Positions 49,852-59,760 of a stretch of DNA of 64,000 nt are shown here, piece by piece. Numbering within the stretch: the first letter of the stretch is position 1; every line of letters starts with the position of its first letter. The translations under genes and the position numbers were made by a program. The stretch is from Acanthochromis polyacanthus. Taxonomy: Eukaryota; Chordata; Actinopteri; Pomacentridae. The notes under the pieces are model-generated. The model did no database searches. It had not been told where the DNA came from and saw nothing but the letters and a program-made list of their open reading frames with translations. The stretch lies in NCBI RefSeq assembly GCF_021347895.1, contig NC_067135.1:23881847-23945846 (forward strand), written 5' to 3'.

Positions 49852-50219
49852 CACACTAGCGTTCAAAAGTTTGGGGTCACCCAGACAATTCTATGTTGTC
49901 CATGAAAACTCACACTTTTATTCATATACTAACATAACTGCACAAGGGTTTTCTAATCATCAATGAGCCTTTCAACACGATTAGCTAACACAATGTAGCA
50001 TTAGAACACAGGAGTGATGGTTGCTGGAAATGTTCCTCTGTACCCCTATGGAGATATTCCATTAAAAATCAGCCGTTTGCAGCTAGAATAGTCATTTACC
50101 ACATTAACAATGTCTAGACTGGATTTATCATTCTTTTAATGTTATCTTCATTGAAAAAAATGTCTTTCTTTAAAAAACAAGGACCTTTCTAAGTGACCCC
50201 AAGCTTTGAAATGATAGTG
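49852..50219 (+). mobile_element. Tc1-type MITE, full copy 1
   Basis: It begins CACACTAGCGTTCAAAAGTT and ends GAAATGATAGTG, with TA at both sides (49850-49851 and 50220-50221). The interior has CTGCACAAGGGTTTTCTAAT, TTAGCTAACACAATGTAGCA and CTGTACCCCTATGGAG. There is no coding capacity. Confidence 0.92.
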
Positions 50220-50239
50220 TACATGAATTAAAGTTGATA

Positions 50240-50335
50240 TTGTTAAAGTTCAATCAATCAAATTTTATTTATAAAGCGCCTTCCAACAGCCAAAAGGAAC
50301 ACAAGGCACTTAACAGAGTAAAATAAAATAAATAA
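50240..50335. mobile_element. Short retroposon tail fragment
   Basis: CAATCAATCAAATTTTATTT followed by ATAAAGCGCC resembles a common fish SINE/LINE tail. An AAATAAAATAAATAA stretch follows. Confidence 0.4.
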
Positions 50336-50339
50336 GTTA

Positions 50340-50465
50340 CTTCATATTAGCAAAAGTTGCTCTATATTAGTTTAAGTTAATATCATAAAAGCTGCTCGAC
50401 ATTTGTTAAAGCTGCTCAAAAATGAGTTAAAGTTGCTCTATATTAGTTAAAGATGTTCTAAAGAA
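50340..50465. repeat. Minisatellite, GCTCTATATTAGTTAAAGTT units
   Basis: About four imperfect units of 25-30 bp, the same motif as at 16010-16078. Confidence 0.7.
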
Positions 50466-50769
50466 GGGCTGGTCCAAATAGCAATTTCTGGGCTCCAGAT
50501 ATTGGGGCCCAATTAATGGCGAATATCCAATCATCGGTATCTGGCAGAGTTAGCATAACATTAGCATGGATATTTCCGTCTTGGCATTTAGTCTTCTGTT
50601 TACAAACGCGGGCAAAGTGCAGCGTGACTTCGGAGTTGGTAGGTCCACCGCATACAGCCAGCCAACTGGCCAATCAAGAGTAACAGCAGTCCACAGGACA
50701 AGATATACCAATGCTTAATGATGGCAAAGCAGCCACTTAGTGGCGGCGCTGGCAACTCTAACATCAGAA

Positions 50770-50910
50770 GAATCTGAAAAACAATATCCGAAATGACGAC
50801 AAAATGCTCAAAGTGACTTAAAATCGTCCAATATGACTCGAAATTTGTCCAGAATCATGAAAAAATTGTCCAACATTACTCAAAATGGTCCAAAATGACA
50901 AGAATAAAAA
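50770..50910. repeat. Minisatellite, GTCCAAAATGACTCAAAAT units
   Basis: Repeats such as CGTCCAATATGACTCGAAAT and TGGTCCAAAATGACAAGAAT occur five to six times at about 22-bp spacing. Confidence 0.65.
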
Positions 50911-50991
50911 ATATTAGGCCCTTAAAATGGAAAAAAAAAAAAAGTTCAATCCAGGCTGGTATCGTATCTCAGTAAAGTTTCTATAAGTGTA

Positions 50992-51322
50992 CACTACTGT
51001 TCCAAAGTTTTGGGTCAGTATGAAAACTCACATTTTTATTCATGTGCTAACATAATTGCACACAAGTTTTCTAATCATCAGTGAGCCTTTCAACACCATT
51101 AGCTAACACAATGTAGCATTAGAACACAGGAGTGATGGTTGCTGGAAATGTTCCTCTGTACCCCTATGGAGATATTCCATTAAAAATCATCCCATTCCAG
51201 CTACAATAGTCACTTCACAAATTAAGAATGTCTAGACTGGATTTCTGATCCATTTAATGCCGTCTTCAATGAAAAAAAAATAAGGACATTTCTAAGTGAC
51301 CCCAAACTATTGAATGGTAGTG
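50992..51322 (+). mobile_element. Tc1-type MITE, full copy 2
   Basis: It begins CACTACTGTTCCAAAGTTTT and ends TTGAATGGTAGTG, flanked by TA (50990-50991 and 51323-51324). It has the same body as copy 1, with a deletion after GGGTCA. Confidence 0.92.
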
Positions 51323-51324
51323 TA

Positions 51325-52627
51325 AATGAGAGAAGGCAAATCTAGTTCTGCCTACATAGCCGCACACATTCCACTACATGTATGCATGCATTCACAATGA
51401 ACAGGAGCCAGGGTGACCCGCATGCCTCCGTCTGAAATAGACCCATAAAGTTTAACTCACTGCACTGTGTTTGCCTACTGAACTCGCCCAGAGAAACTCA
51501 GACGTTGCAGCCCAGACAGTCAGAGTGTTGCTGCAGAAGACTACTCCAGTGCCACATCAATTTGTCATGTAAGTGTAACCTAGTTTCAGGGTTTGGCTAA
51601 AAAGAGCCCGACGCAACATGATGTTAGAGGACATGTGGAGCCAGCAGCTCAGCCACCTGGTAAAAATGATGTGGCATGTTGTATTAAGCGACCATAACCT
51701 TAGCTGCTGCTGAGGAGAAAAGCCAGAAAAGGCACTCGGTAACAGTACAGCCTGACTAAACAGCTGAGCAGAGAGCCGTGGTTTAGAATTCAGCACAAAA
51801 CGGCATATGGGGTGGTGGAAACCTGCCTGGACAGGGCCAGGAGACAGCACCAGCCACATGCCATTTTTACTTTCACTAGCAAGCAGCACCAGCGTGAAAA
51901 CAAAACCTACCATTAAATGAAGAGAAAATACATTCCTTTGATGGGCTTTACTGTTTAGCATAACTTTCTGCTGCTGCCTGCCTTTGAAAATGCAGATGAT
52001 GCAAATGTTGTCATCTGTAAAGCCAACAAATATGAGTCAACAAAACATGTGGGCAGATAATGTGGTATTACCAGAACCATAAGCACAGCCGCTGTCTATT
52101 TCTGACTACATACAACATACATGGATGTGAGGAACAATCAGCAAAGCAGGCAGAAGGGTCAAAAACATGTCAACGTATCCTGGCAACAGACGGTTTCAGT
52201 GCAATGACAACAGTCTATCAGCACAGGCAGTATTGTTGGGATTCCTTGGAGGAACTCACAGGTTAAGTGTCTTTTCATTTGTTCCTGTCCTCAAAGAAGT
52301 TGAAGGTGAAGATCAGGTGGATAAAAGGCCGTTTTTCAGAGCTACTATGTCGACACTTCACAGATTGATGTCCACTAACCCGCTAACCTGCTTTCTGCCA
52401 TGTTCTTACAACTGAGGCTGCTGCGACGGAGCAGGAAATTCCTGAAACAAATTAGTCTGGATGACGTGTTGCTGAGCCACATCTAAAAGAGCGGGAAAAG
52501 TGGTGGGTACAGAAAAGCTCAAACCCTGATGTTCTTACCGACTCACTGTGCGAACTGCTAGTCCACAGCCACCCGAGTTTCTCATCACCTCTGTCCACAC
52601 CCATCATGTTGTCAATGTTCTTACATG
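51325..52627. other. Intron 1 sequence without recognised content
   Basis: Open readings at 51557-51961 (minus) and 52060-52415 (plus) have no recognised motif. Confidence 0.4.
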
Positions 52628-52998
52628 CACTATGGTTCAAAAGCTTGGGGTCACTCAGTAATGTCCTTATTTTTTGAAAGAAAAACTTTTTTTTTTTTCA
52701 GTGAAGATAATATTAAATGAATGAAAAATCCAGTCCAGACATTGTTAATGTGGTAAATGACTATTCTAGCTGGAAACGGCTGATTTTTAAGGGAATATCT
52801 CCATAGGGGTACAGAGGAACATTTCCAGCAACCATCACTCCTGTGTTCTAATGCTACATTGTGTTAGCTAATGGTGGTGAAAGGCTCATTGATGATTAGA
52901 AAACCCTTGTGCAGTTATGTTAGCACATGAACAAAAGTGTGCGTTTTCATGGAAAACATGAAATTATCTGGTTGACCCCAAACTTTTGAATGGTACTG
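52628..52998 (-). mobile_element. Tc1-type MITE, full copy 3 (inverted)
   Basis: It reads CACTATGGTTCAAAAGCTTG at the left and AACTTTTGAATGGTACTG at the right, with TA on the right side (52999-53000) and TG on the left. The internal landmark CTCCATAGGGGTACAG is inverted relative to copies 1 and 2. Confidence 0.9.
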
Positions 52999-53000
52999 TA

Positions 53001-53896
53001 TAGAAGGAAGTAGTGTTCTAAATGTTTTAAGACCCAACAAGCACCAATCAGCAGCATCTCTTTGACACCGTTGAAGTTTGTCAGACTTCATTACTTGATG
53101 TCAAATCTGTTAATATCATTCTAGTAATGCTTTAAAGGAAGTTATTTAGTCAGGTTTCTGCCACAGTGACTTCCATCATACTTGAGGTCAGATTCAACCT
53201 CAATTTCCATATCTTCACTGCCTCTGTTTCACCCTTTCGAAGACACTGACGGCCACATTTTGGACCAAGAAGACGTACAGTTTCGAGGAGGCTCATTGAC
53301 AGCAGTTCGACTGAGCTGGAACAAGCCGCCACACTTACCAACCACTTACGCCAGTTCATTCACACCTGTATTCATGTGTCTGAAATGACTCACATGATCA
53401 GCAAGTACCTCTCATGTGATGTCAAGGTGTAAATTGCTCACAGAGGTTAAGTGCTGAAGAAACTTCCCCACAGTCATTCAGAGAAGCCGACAAATGGCAA
53501 GCGCACGACAAGTAATTCCTCCAGCTGTCATTTATTTACGATTATTAGATATTCCATTACCTGAATTACTGGAAACCTTCCTCTAAGAAGTGCTAAACAA
53601 ACAGCCAGCCCCTCAGCCGTGAACACAAAGGTTGTAAAAACAGCTCTGTTACCGAGCCGGCAGCCCATTTCTCCATCCAACTTCCCCTGTCAACTGTAGT
53701 CCATTTAACACAAGCCAGTTGGCTGGTTTGCTGCCATGACAACAGAGTGTCGCCGAAGGGGAAACTAAACTTGAGTTTAAATGTCACAACTTCTCTCTTA
53801 ACAGCTGCACAGTGGGTAAACAATCAGCGTCTCGGTGATGCCAAAGTGGAAAAAAGTGGCCTTGCTGAGTGTGCGAGTTCGTCTGCCACGGCAATC
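53001..53896. other. Spacer
   Basis: Noncoding intron without recognised elements. Confidence 0.4.
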
Positions 53897-54116
53897 ACTT
53901 AGAGCAGGGGTGTCAAACTCATTTAGTTCAGGGGCCACATTCAGCACAATGTGATCTCAAGTGGGTCGGACCAGTAAAATCAGAGCATAATAACCATACA
54001 TAACCACAACTGCAAATTTTTCCCTTTGCTTTAGTGCAAAAGAAAGACCACTCTGAAAATGTTCACATTTAATGAACTGTCTTTTTAAGATAAGAACACT
54101 GTATTGTCATTATGCT

Positions 54117-55012
54117 AGGCGTGGGCGGTATTACGGTAATACCGTATACCGCCGGTGTTTAAAAATAGCAGCGGTATCAGTTCCAGTACCGTCATGAAAA
54201 AAATGCAATGTTCTTATACAGGAGATAAGTGTTATGAGAGTGTGTGGCTCCGTTATGAGGCTCCTAGGAGAGTGAGATGTCCGAGCAACCCTGAATGCAG
54301 CGCGAGCGTGGAAGACGACACAGTCGGTTCGGTGAGGAAGAGAGAAGAGGTGTGTAGCTGCTGGGTTAGCGCGACTGTATGGTTCAGCCACTGTTAATTT
54401 GCAATAAGGGCTGCAGTATTCTTCAATAAGGCCGGGCTCCTGTGTCTTTGCCTTCTACGACTGCTGAGGAAGTGAAGGGGGTTAACCCTGAAGGAACAAC
54501 AGTAACTTCGGCCCTGGAGAACTGTCCTCCCCCTGCTCCCGACCATACTCAGCTCCTGACCACGGTCGGGAGCTGAGCAGGAAAGGTTAACATAAGGATT
54601 GAATATTAAATAAAAGTCATTTAATGCCTAAAATTGATTCTCTGTCCAGTAGCACTTAAACACTTATGTTTTAGCCTACTTTTGGAGACTTTCCATAAAG
54701 TTTATGAACGTGACATCATTACGTGACAGCGCAGAGGAGAGAGAGAGGGGGGAAGATGGCAGATCCCGCATAGACTGACTTGGTGTTCAAAAAGAACACA
54801 ACTTCTGCAGTTTGGGAGTATTTCGGGTTCCAGGCAAACGAGAAAGGAGAGCCGGTAAATACTGATGAAGCAATTTGTAAATTGTGCAATCAAAAGGTGA
54901 TCGCGAGAGATGGAAACACCTCTAACCTAAGGACGCATCTCCGAATCAACCACCCACTCACTGCTGCGAGTATTCAATTTCTGAACGTGAAGGTACAAGC
55001 CAGTAACAGTAA
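54117..55012 (+). mobile_element. Autonomous-type hAT fragment nested in copy D
   Basis: It begins TAGGCGTGGGCGGTATTACG and CCGTATACCGCCGG, a typical palindromic hAT 5' end. It continues to a transposase start containing a BED zinc finger and then is cut at the SINE. No matching right end is visible, so the element is 3'-truncated. Confidence 0.6.
54780..55012 (+). pseudogene. hAT transposase N-terminal fragment with BED zinc finger
   Basis: The reading has SAVWEYFGFQANEKGEPVNT, then ICKLCNQKV and NTSNLRTHLRINHP. The Cys-x2-Cys and His-x4-His ligands with the WEYF start define a BED-type DNA-binding finger, as in ZBED proteins and hAT transposases. At about 55013 the reading runs into a SINE. 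The dimerisation and RNase-H-like catalytic parts are missing, and the upstream reading has a stop shortly before (GCATAG at 54766-54771). Confidence 0.75.
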
Positions 55013-55345
55013 TAGGGGCAGCTGTGGCTCAGGTGGTAGAGCGGGTCGGCGGTTCGATTCCCGCTCTCGCCTAGTCATGTGCTGTTGTGTCCTTGGGCAA
55101 GACACTTAACCCACCTTGCCTCCAGTGCTCTCACACTGGTGTATGAATGCGTGTGAATGTTGGTGGTGGTCGGAGGGGCCGTAGGCACGGATTGGCAGCC
55201 ACGCTTCCGTCAGTCTGCCCCAGGGCAGCTGTGGCTACAAACGTAGCTTACCACCACCAGAGTGAGAATGTGTGAATAATGATGGATTCACTGTAAAGCA
55301 CTTTGGGTGTCTTGAAAAGCGCTATATAAATGTAACCATTATTAT
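55013..55345 (+). mobile_element. tRNA-derived SINE
   Basis: The head has TGGCTCAGGTGGTAGAGCGG (box A) and GGTTCGATTCCCGCTC (box B). The body has GTCCTTGGGCAAGACACTTA, and the tail TGAAAAGCGCTATATAAATG is followed by CCATTATTATT. It shares its body and tail type with the SINE at 48335-48580. Confidence 0.88.
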
Positions 55346-55790
55346 TGTACGTACGGATATCGAATCACGTCTCCTAAATATATAGCAGACAGCGGGAATT
55401 GATGGGACTCAGAACCCCCCCCCACAGTTTAATCAGTTGGTCCTTGTATCATTTCAGACAGATAAGTCCCGATAAGTCCTCAGCGGTGGATTTGTAGTAG
55501 GATCACAATCGTGATCGTGAGCAGGCAGCTGATGTAGTGTTCACTTGTTGTCATGGTTACAGTGACACCGTGACGCCATCTCGCAATGAGACAGAAATCT
55601 TTAACAAATCGGTGGACTATAAGCCACACCACTGCCAAACTCTAGTCATTTGGTCCTTGTGTCATTTCTGATCTTCCCTGAAAATTTCATTAAAATCCGT
55701 TAGCCTATTTTTGAGTAATGTTGCTAACAGACAGACAGACACCAATAGTCATAACTCCGCTATATTCCATGGCAGAGTAAAAATAACTAC
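55346..55790 (+). mobile_element. Retroelement-derived repeat, copy 2
   Basis: It is similar along its length to 46684-47083 (GGAATTGATGGGACTCAGAA, AGACAGAAATCTTTAACAAA, TTTTTGAGTAATGTTGCTAA) and ends in the AGACAGACAGAC tail. Confidence 0.6.
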
Positions 55791-55961
55791 ATAGAGTAAA
55801 AAGGCGAAAATAGAAAAAAATGTACAAACAAATAGGCCTAGCAATTATTTTAAATTTACAGTTTTACATATCTTCTCTGTGATTTTTTTACACTTTGCAA
55901 AGTCATCCTGTGGGCTGGATTTTGGCCCATGGACCACGTGTTTGACACCCCTGACTTAGAT

Positions 55962-57221
55962 GCTTGTAAAGGCTGGATTTAAGAAACAATTATCTCTTAC
56001 CTTGACAACCTGCAAACTGCAAGCCGGCATGCAAACAGAAACAGACACATTTCTCCTCGCTCTGACCCTCTGTCATTGATTTTTATGGCGCTAATCTGCG
56101 CAAACAGGAGAGCTTTTCAAAACTGTCAGGACAGACTGGCGATTTTTGCCGCTGACTCACATGCTGGGGTTAATTGAGGTGGACAGCCCCAATCATGACA
56201 CTAAACGGCTTTAAAGCGGCACTTATTTTCGCCGGCGGTGCGTGAATGTCACGGCTAATGGCGGCCCTCCTGGCCCTAACATGCTCACTGCTGGCAGCGC
56301 TGACAGGACGGGCTGCTGCCAGGGCCATTCGGTTATTGGGTCTAGATGCAAATATGCCGGTGAGATCATTCACAGCTTGCTGTCAGACAGTCACAGCTGC
56401 TCGCGGTGAATTTGTGCCAAGGGGAGAGTGGTAGAAAATGATGGTTATGTGTTTATATGTGTGCATATGCAGAGGCGTGAAGCTCCGACTGTGAAAAACG
56501 GACGTGGGGATAGAAACAGACAACACAGCCTAACCTGGGTGTTCAGCATCGAAGCCTGTCAGGTTCACAGGGGTTTTTCCTGACAACTAATAAATGACTC
56601 TGCAGGCATACGGCTCACTAACTGATGGACTTGTTAGTGGTCTCACATGCTAGCTAGCTGGATGGCTGACTGAGCTGCCAACTGTTCTGTTCAGGCCTGC
56701 AGCATCTGGATCTGGACGAACTCCTGGATTCATTTTAAAGACATCCTGAGTGACAACTTGAGATTAGATTAGCGTGCTGCTGCAGAGGACGGCAGTTATT
56801 TAGCAACCCTCCACCGGCAGAGGTTTCAAAACTGTCAGAATTGCAGCATTTGGGCAGAGAAAAATCACCTGAATGTTCTCAATTGTGTCTTAGTGGTTGA
56901 ACAGTAAAACCACCCAGATGCATGGATGCAGTTCTGAATTAAAGTCAAAACCGTTTCAGACTCCTTTGTGTTAATCTTTTGGTGTAATTGAACATGTCAG
57001 ATTCATGGGTAAGACGTAACATTGCATGCACATTAGAAGAATTAATTACTAATCAGAGAGGTCGCATTCTAGGAGAACATATGTGATAATTAAGCTGCAA
57101 TGCAAATATCATGCATGAGAGTGTGAAACCAAAAAAATCTACATAATAAAAGAACTTTATAGGACTTCTTTTGAAAACCGTGACAGCTGCAATGAAGCTC
57201 AGGATGTAAAAATGGATTTAA
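55962..57221. other. Repeat-poor block, possible conserved noncoding element
   Basis: At 56160-56420 the sequence is GC-richer and contains GGTTAATTGAGGTGG, a perfect octamer ATGCAAAT (near 56347), CGGCTAATGGCGG and CTGCTGCCAGGGCC. These resemble homeodomain and POU sites. It is intron sequence without coding support. The enhancer role is inference. Confidence 0.35.
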
Positions 57222-57229
57222 CTCTAGCA

Positions 57230-58092
57230 GAAGGGTGTCAAACATGTGGCGAACAGGACAAAAGCAGCCCTTCAGAGGGTCTGATCCGGCCTGTTGGACG
57301 ACTCTGAAAAGTGTAAAAATTACAGAGAACATTGCAGATTGTAAATTAGTAAAATTATAAATTCCAAAATATTTCTAGATCATGAAGGAAAATACTATAT
57401 GGCTCATTGTTCTTTTGTCATTTTGTGTCTAGTTTTTGTAATATTTTGACTGTTGTCTGATTTTTGTCATTTGTCTTGTGTTTTTGTCATTCTGCTGTTT
57501 TGGGTTTCCTTTTTGTCTCGTTTGTGTTTTTTTTTTCATTTTTGTCATTTTGCGTATCGTTTTTGTTGTTTTATGTTCCCTTTTTGTCTCACTTGTGTTT
57601 GTCCATTTTATAGTCATTTTGTTTCTTGCTTTTGTCATCTTTGGTCTGGTTTTTGTCATTTGTTCATTTATTGGTCAAATTTTTGGTCTCTTGTTTTGCT
57701 TCGTGTGGTTTGTCTCTTTTTCGTCATTTTGTGTCTCATTTTTTACACGCTTTGTCTTTTTTTGTCTGACTTTTGTGTTTTGATCATCAAGTAAAATACT
57801 GTATCATTCAGTTCCAGATACCTGTGACTAAATGTTGTGTTCCTTTGCAGCAACACTGTGATCTGGACGTTTTAATGTGTAAATGATAAACTGAGGCATA
57901 ATGTTGAAACTGAACTTATTTTACTTGAGAAATTTCAGATTGTTCATAATGTTTTGTTGAGATATTTCCTTAAATGTGAGCATTTTTGCACTAAAACAAA
58001 GGAAAAGTTTGGAGTTGTGGTTATGGTTTGTCTCCTTGAGATCAAATTGGGCTGAATGTGGCCCCTGAAGTACCATAATTTTGACACCCCTA
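57230..58092. mobile_element. hAT-type MITE copy E with T-rich core
   Basis: The ends are GAAGGGTGTCAAACATGTGG and TTTTGACACCCCTA, flanked by perfect CTCTAGCA duplications (57222-57229 and 58093-58100). The core (57410-57780) is a TTTTTGTCATTTTGTGTC minisatellite. The right part (57785-58080) matches copy A. Confidence 0.92.
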
Positions 58093-58100
58093 CTCTAGCA

Positions 58101-59149
58101 GATCAACTGTGATCTCTCACCTTTATGACATGAAAGAAAGTACACAGTTTGATTTGCCATTAGATTCTAATTAATCCCGTCTCCATAATCTCTATTAGTA
58201 GATCCTTAAACCTTCAGGCACCGACCGATCTCATACGTCTGAGTGAGGAACATGAAGTGACCCGACTCTGAACGACACTTCTTAACCTCCTCTGTTGTAA
58301 TCATAGGATGTACGAGTCATGTATTATCCCTAACGAATCCTATCATTTAAAAGGTTTGTTGGGCTATAATTCAGGTTGGCTGTTCAGTCGGGAACCCGCT
58401 GGTGATTCAGTCACGTTGTGTTCCTCCACACATTAAATAAGCATATTTTTGGCCTGTTATTAAGTCTTTTTCTGATCTTGCTGATGTCTCTTGTACGTCC
58501 AGCAACCTAAAATCCAGTAACTTCACAGACTTTTGTTCGCAGGAGGCAGATGGTTGGGGGAACTGCTTCATTCATTTTTCATTCTCCTGTGAATAAATCT
58601 TTTCACCGACTACATCTGCAGCACAGCCAGTCAAAGCAAGACGGTGAGCTTTTGTTTGGGGATTGCTGTGTCTTCGATCTTTAGACCAAGCACATTAACA
58701 ACAAACACCAAGTTTGTCTCCGAGTTTTTGCAATGTGGGTAAGTTACGATTAGCGGACTTAAGTAGATAATGGTAGAGGTAAGTTGGGAGTGGCTAAAAA
58801 AAACAAACCAAAAAATGGAATTTTGTTTTATACGACGTAGACATTAGTTAAATTTTTAAAATATAAACACTGTATGATCTACGTCTGTGTAGAAGACCAC
58901 AATCCACTATTCCTATATTTCGTAAGATCTCCACAACATTTTGAAATACCACTCTTGTACCTGGTGCGGCTAGCTTAACGAACAGTTTTGTGTTCAGTGT
59001 CGGCCCTGCATAAAGGCATCTATTAAAGAAATATTTAATTCGTCTGAGGAAGCATGTCCAAAAGAATACACCTTTGAAGATCCAATTCCTCTCCAGTAAC
59101 TGTATTGTTAACCAATTATCATTTGCAACCATCTGATCCCAGCTTAATG
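58101..59149. other. Spacer
   Basis: Noncoding intron with nothing recognised. Confidence 0.4.
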
Positions 59150-59760
59150 GTAATTTCTACAGAATTAATAATGAAAATGATTAGGCACAACGTCTACTTT
59201 GTTTGTTAGCTTTGTAGCTTTAATTTTACACTCAGTGATGTTTGCCATCTTTTGTGCAGTTCTAGACTGCTCAAAAATCAAAAACATAGCTGGAAAATAT
59301 AACAATTTTTATGATAAGAACTGACACCAGTGTCTTAAAGTTAATATGCAGCCATGGCCATAAGTTTGGACACAAGTACCATGATGCTTGTGAATCTTAG
59401 AAAATACCACAAAATTGTCACTTACAATTTTGTCATCAACCAAAATGAAATATATTTCATTTTGGTTGATGGCTATGACTGGTATTTATATTGTAAGTGA
59501 CAATTTTGTGGTATTTTCTAAGATTCACAAGCATCATGGTACTTGTGTCCAAACTTATGGCCATGGCTGTATGTCATTCCTTGTTGCATGTACATGAGGA
59601 AAAACATTGAAGTAAATGAGTTTTTCTTGTATCCACTTCCTGTTTAGACTATGATCCTGATAAACTAGGCAACATATTCATTTTGATTGCAGTTGCATCA
59701 GTTGAAGACATCATTTAAAGACAACGTATTGGGTATTGTTTGTTAGGAATCGTGGAGTAT
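59150..59760. repeat. Copy of a repeat also present at 62640-63440
   Basis: GTAGCTTTAATTTTACACTC, ACACCAGTGTCTTAAAGTTA and AAATGAGTTTTTCTTGTATC correspond in order to GCAGCTTTAATTTTAGACTT, ACTCCAGTGTCTCAAAGCTA and AGATGAGTTTTTCCTGTCTC near 63000-63210. The palindromic MITE at 59349 interrupts this copy. Confidence 0.65.
59349..59569. mobile_element. 221-bp palindromic MITE
   Basis: The outer 79 bp (beginning CAGCCATGGCCATAAGTTTG) are perfectly inverted at the other end. A second palindrome lies inside (CATCAACCAAAATGAAATAT and its complement). The flanks are TATG on both sides (59345-59348 and 59570-59573). The end resembles Tc1-type termini, whose target site would be TA. Confidence 0.93.

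Larger units (their letters stand above)
53905..55953. mobile_element. hAT-type MITE copy D, enlarged by nested insertions
   Basis: It begins CAGGGGTGTCAAACTCATTT and ends GTGTTTGACACCCCTG. ACTTAGAG (53897-53904) and ACTTAGAT (55954-55961) form an 8-bp target duplication with one change. Its own sequence covers 53905-54115 and about 55791-55953. The middle is another hAT fragment with a BED zinc finger, a SINE and a retroelement tail. The usual T-rich minisatellite is nearly absent. Confidence 0.88.

Noticed and set aside
55013..55080. Possible tRNA gene (TGGCTCAGGTGGTAGAG and GGTTCGATTCCC)
   Set aside because: The anticodon arm is not intact and the sequence continues into a SINE body and AAGCGCTATATAAATG tail, so it is a tRNA-derived SINE head. 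The same applies to 48520-48580 on the minus strand.
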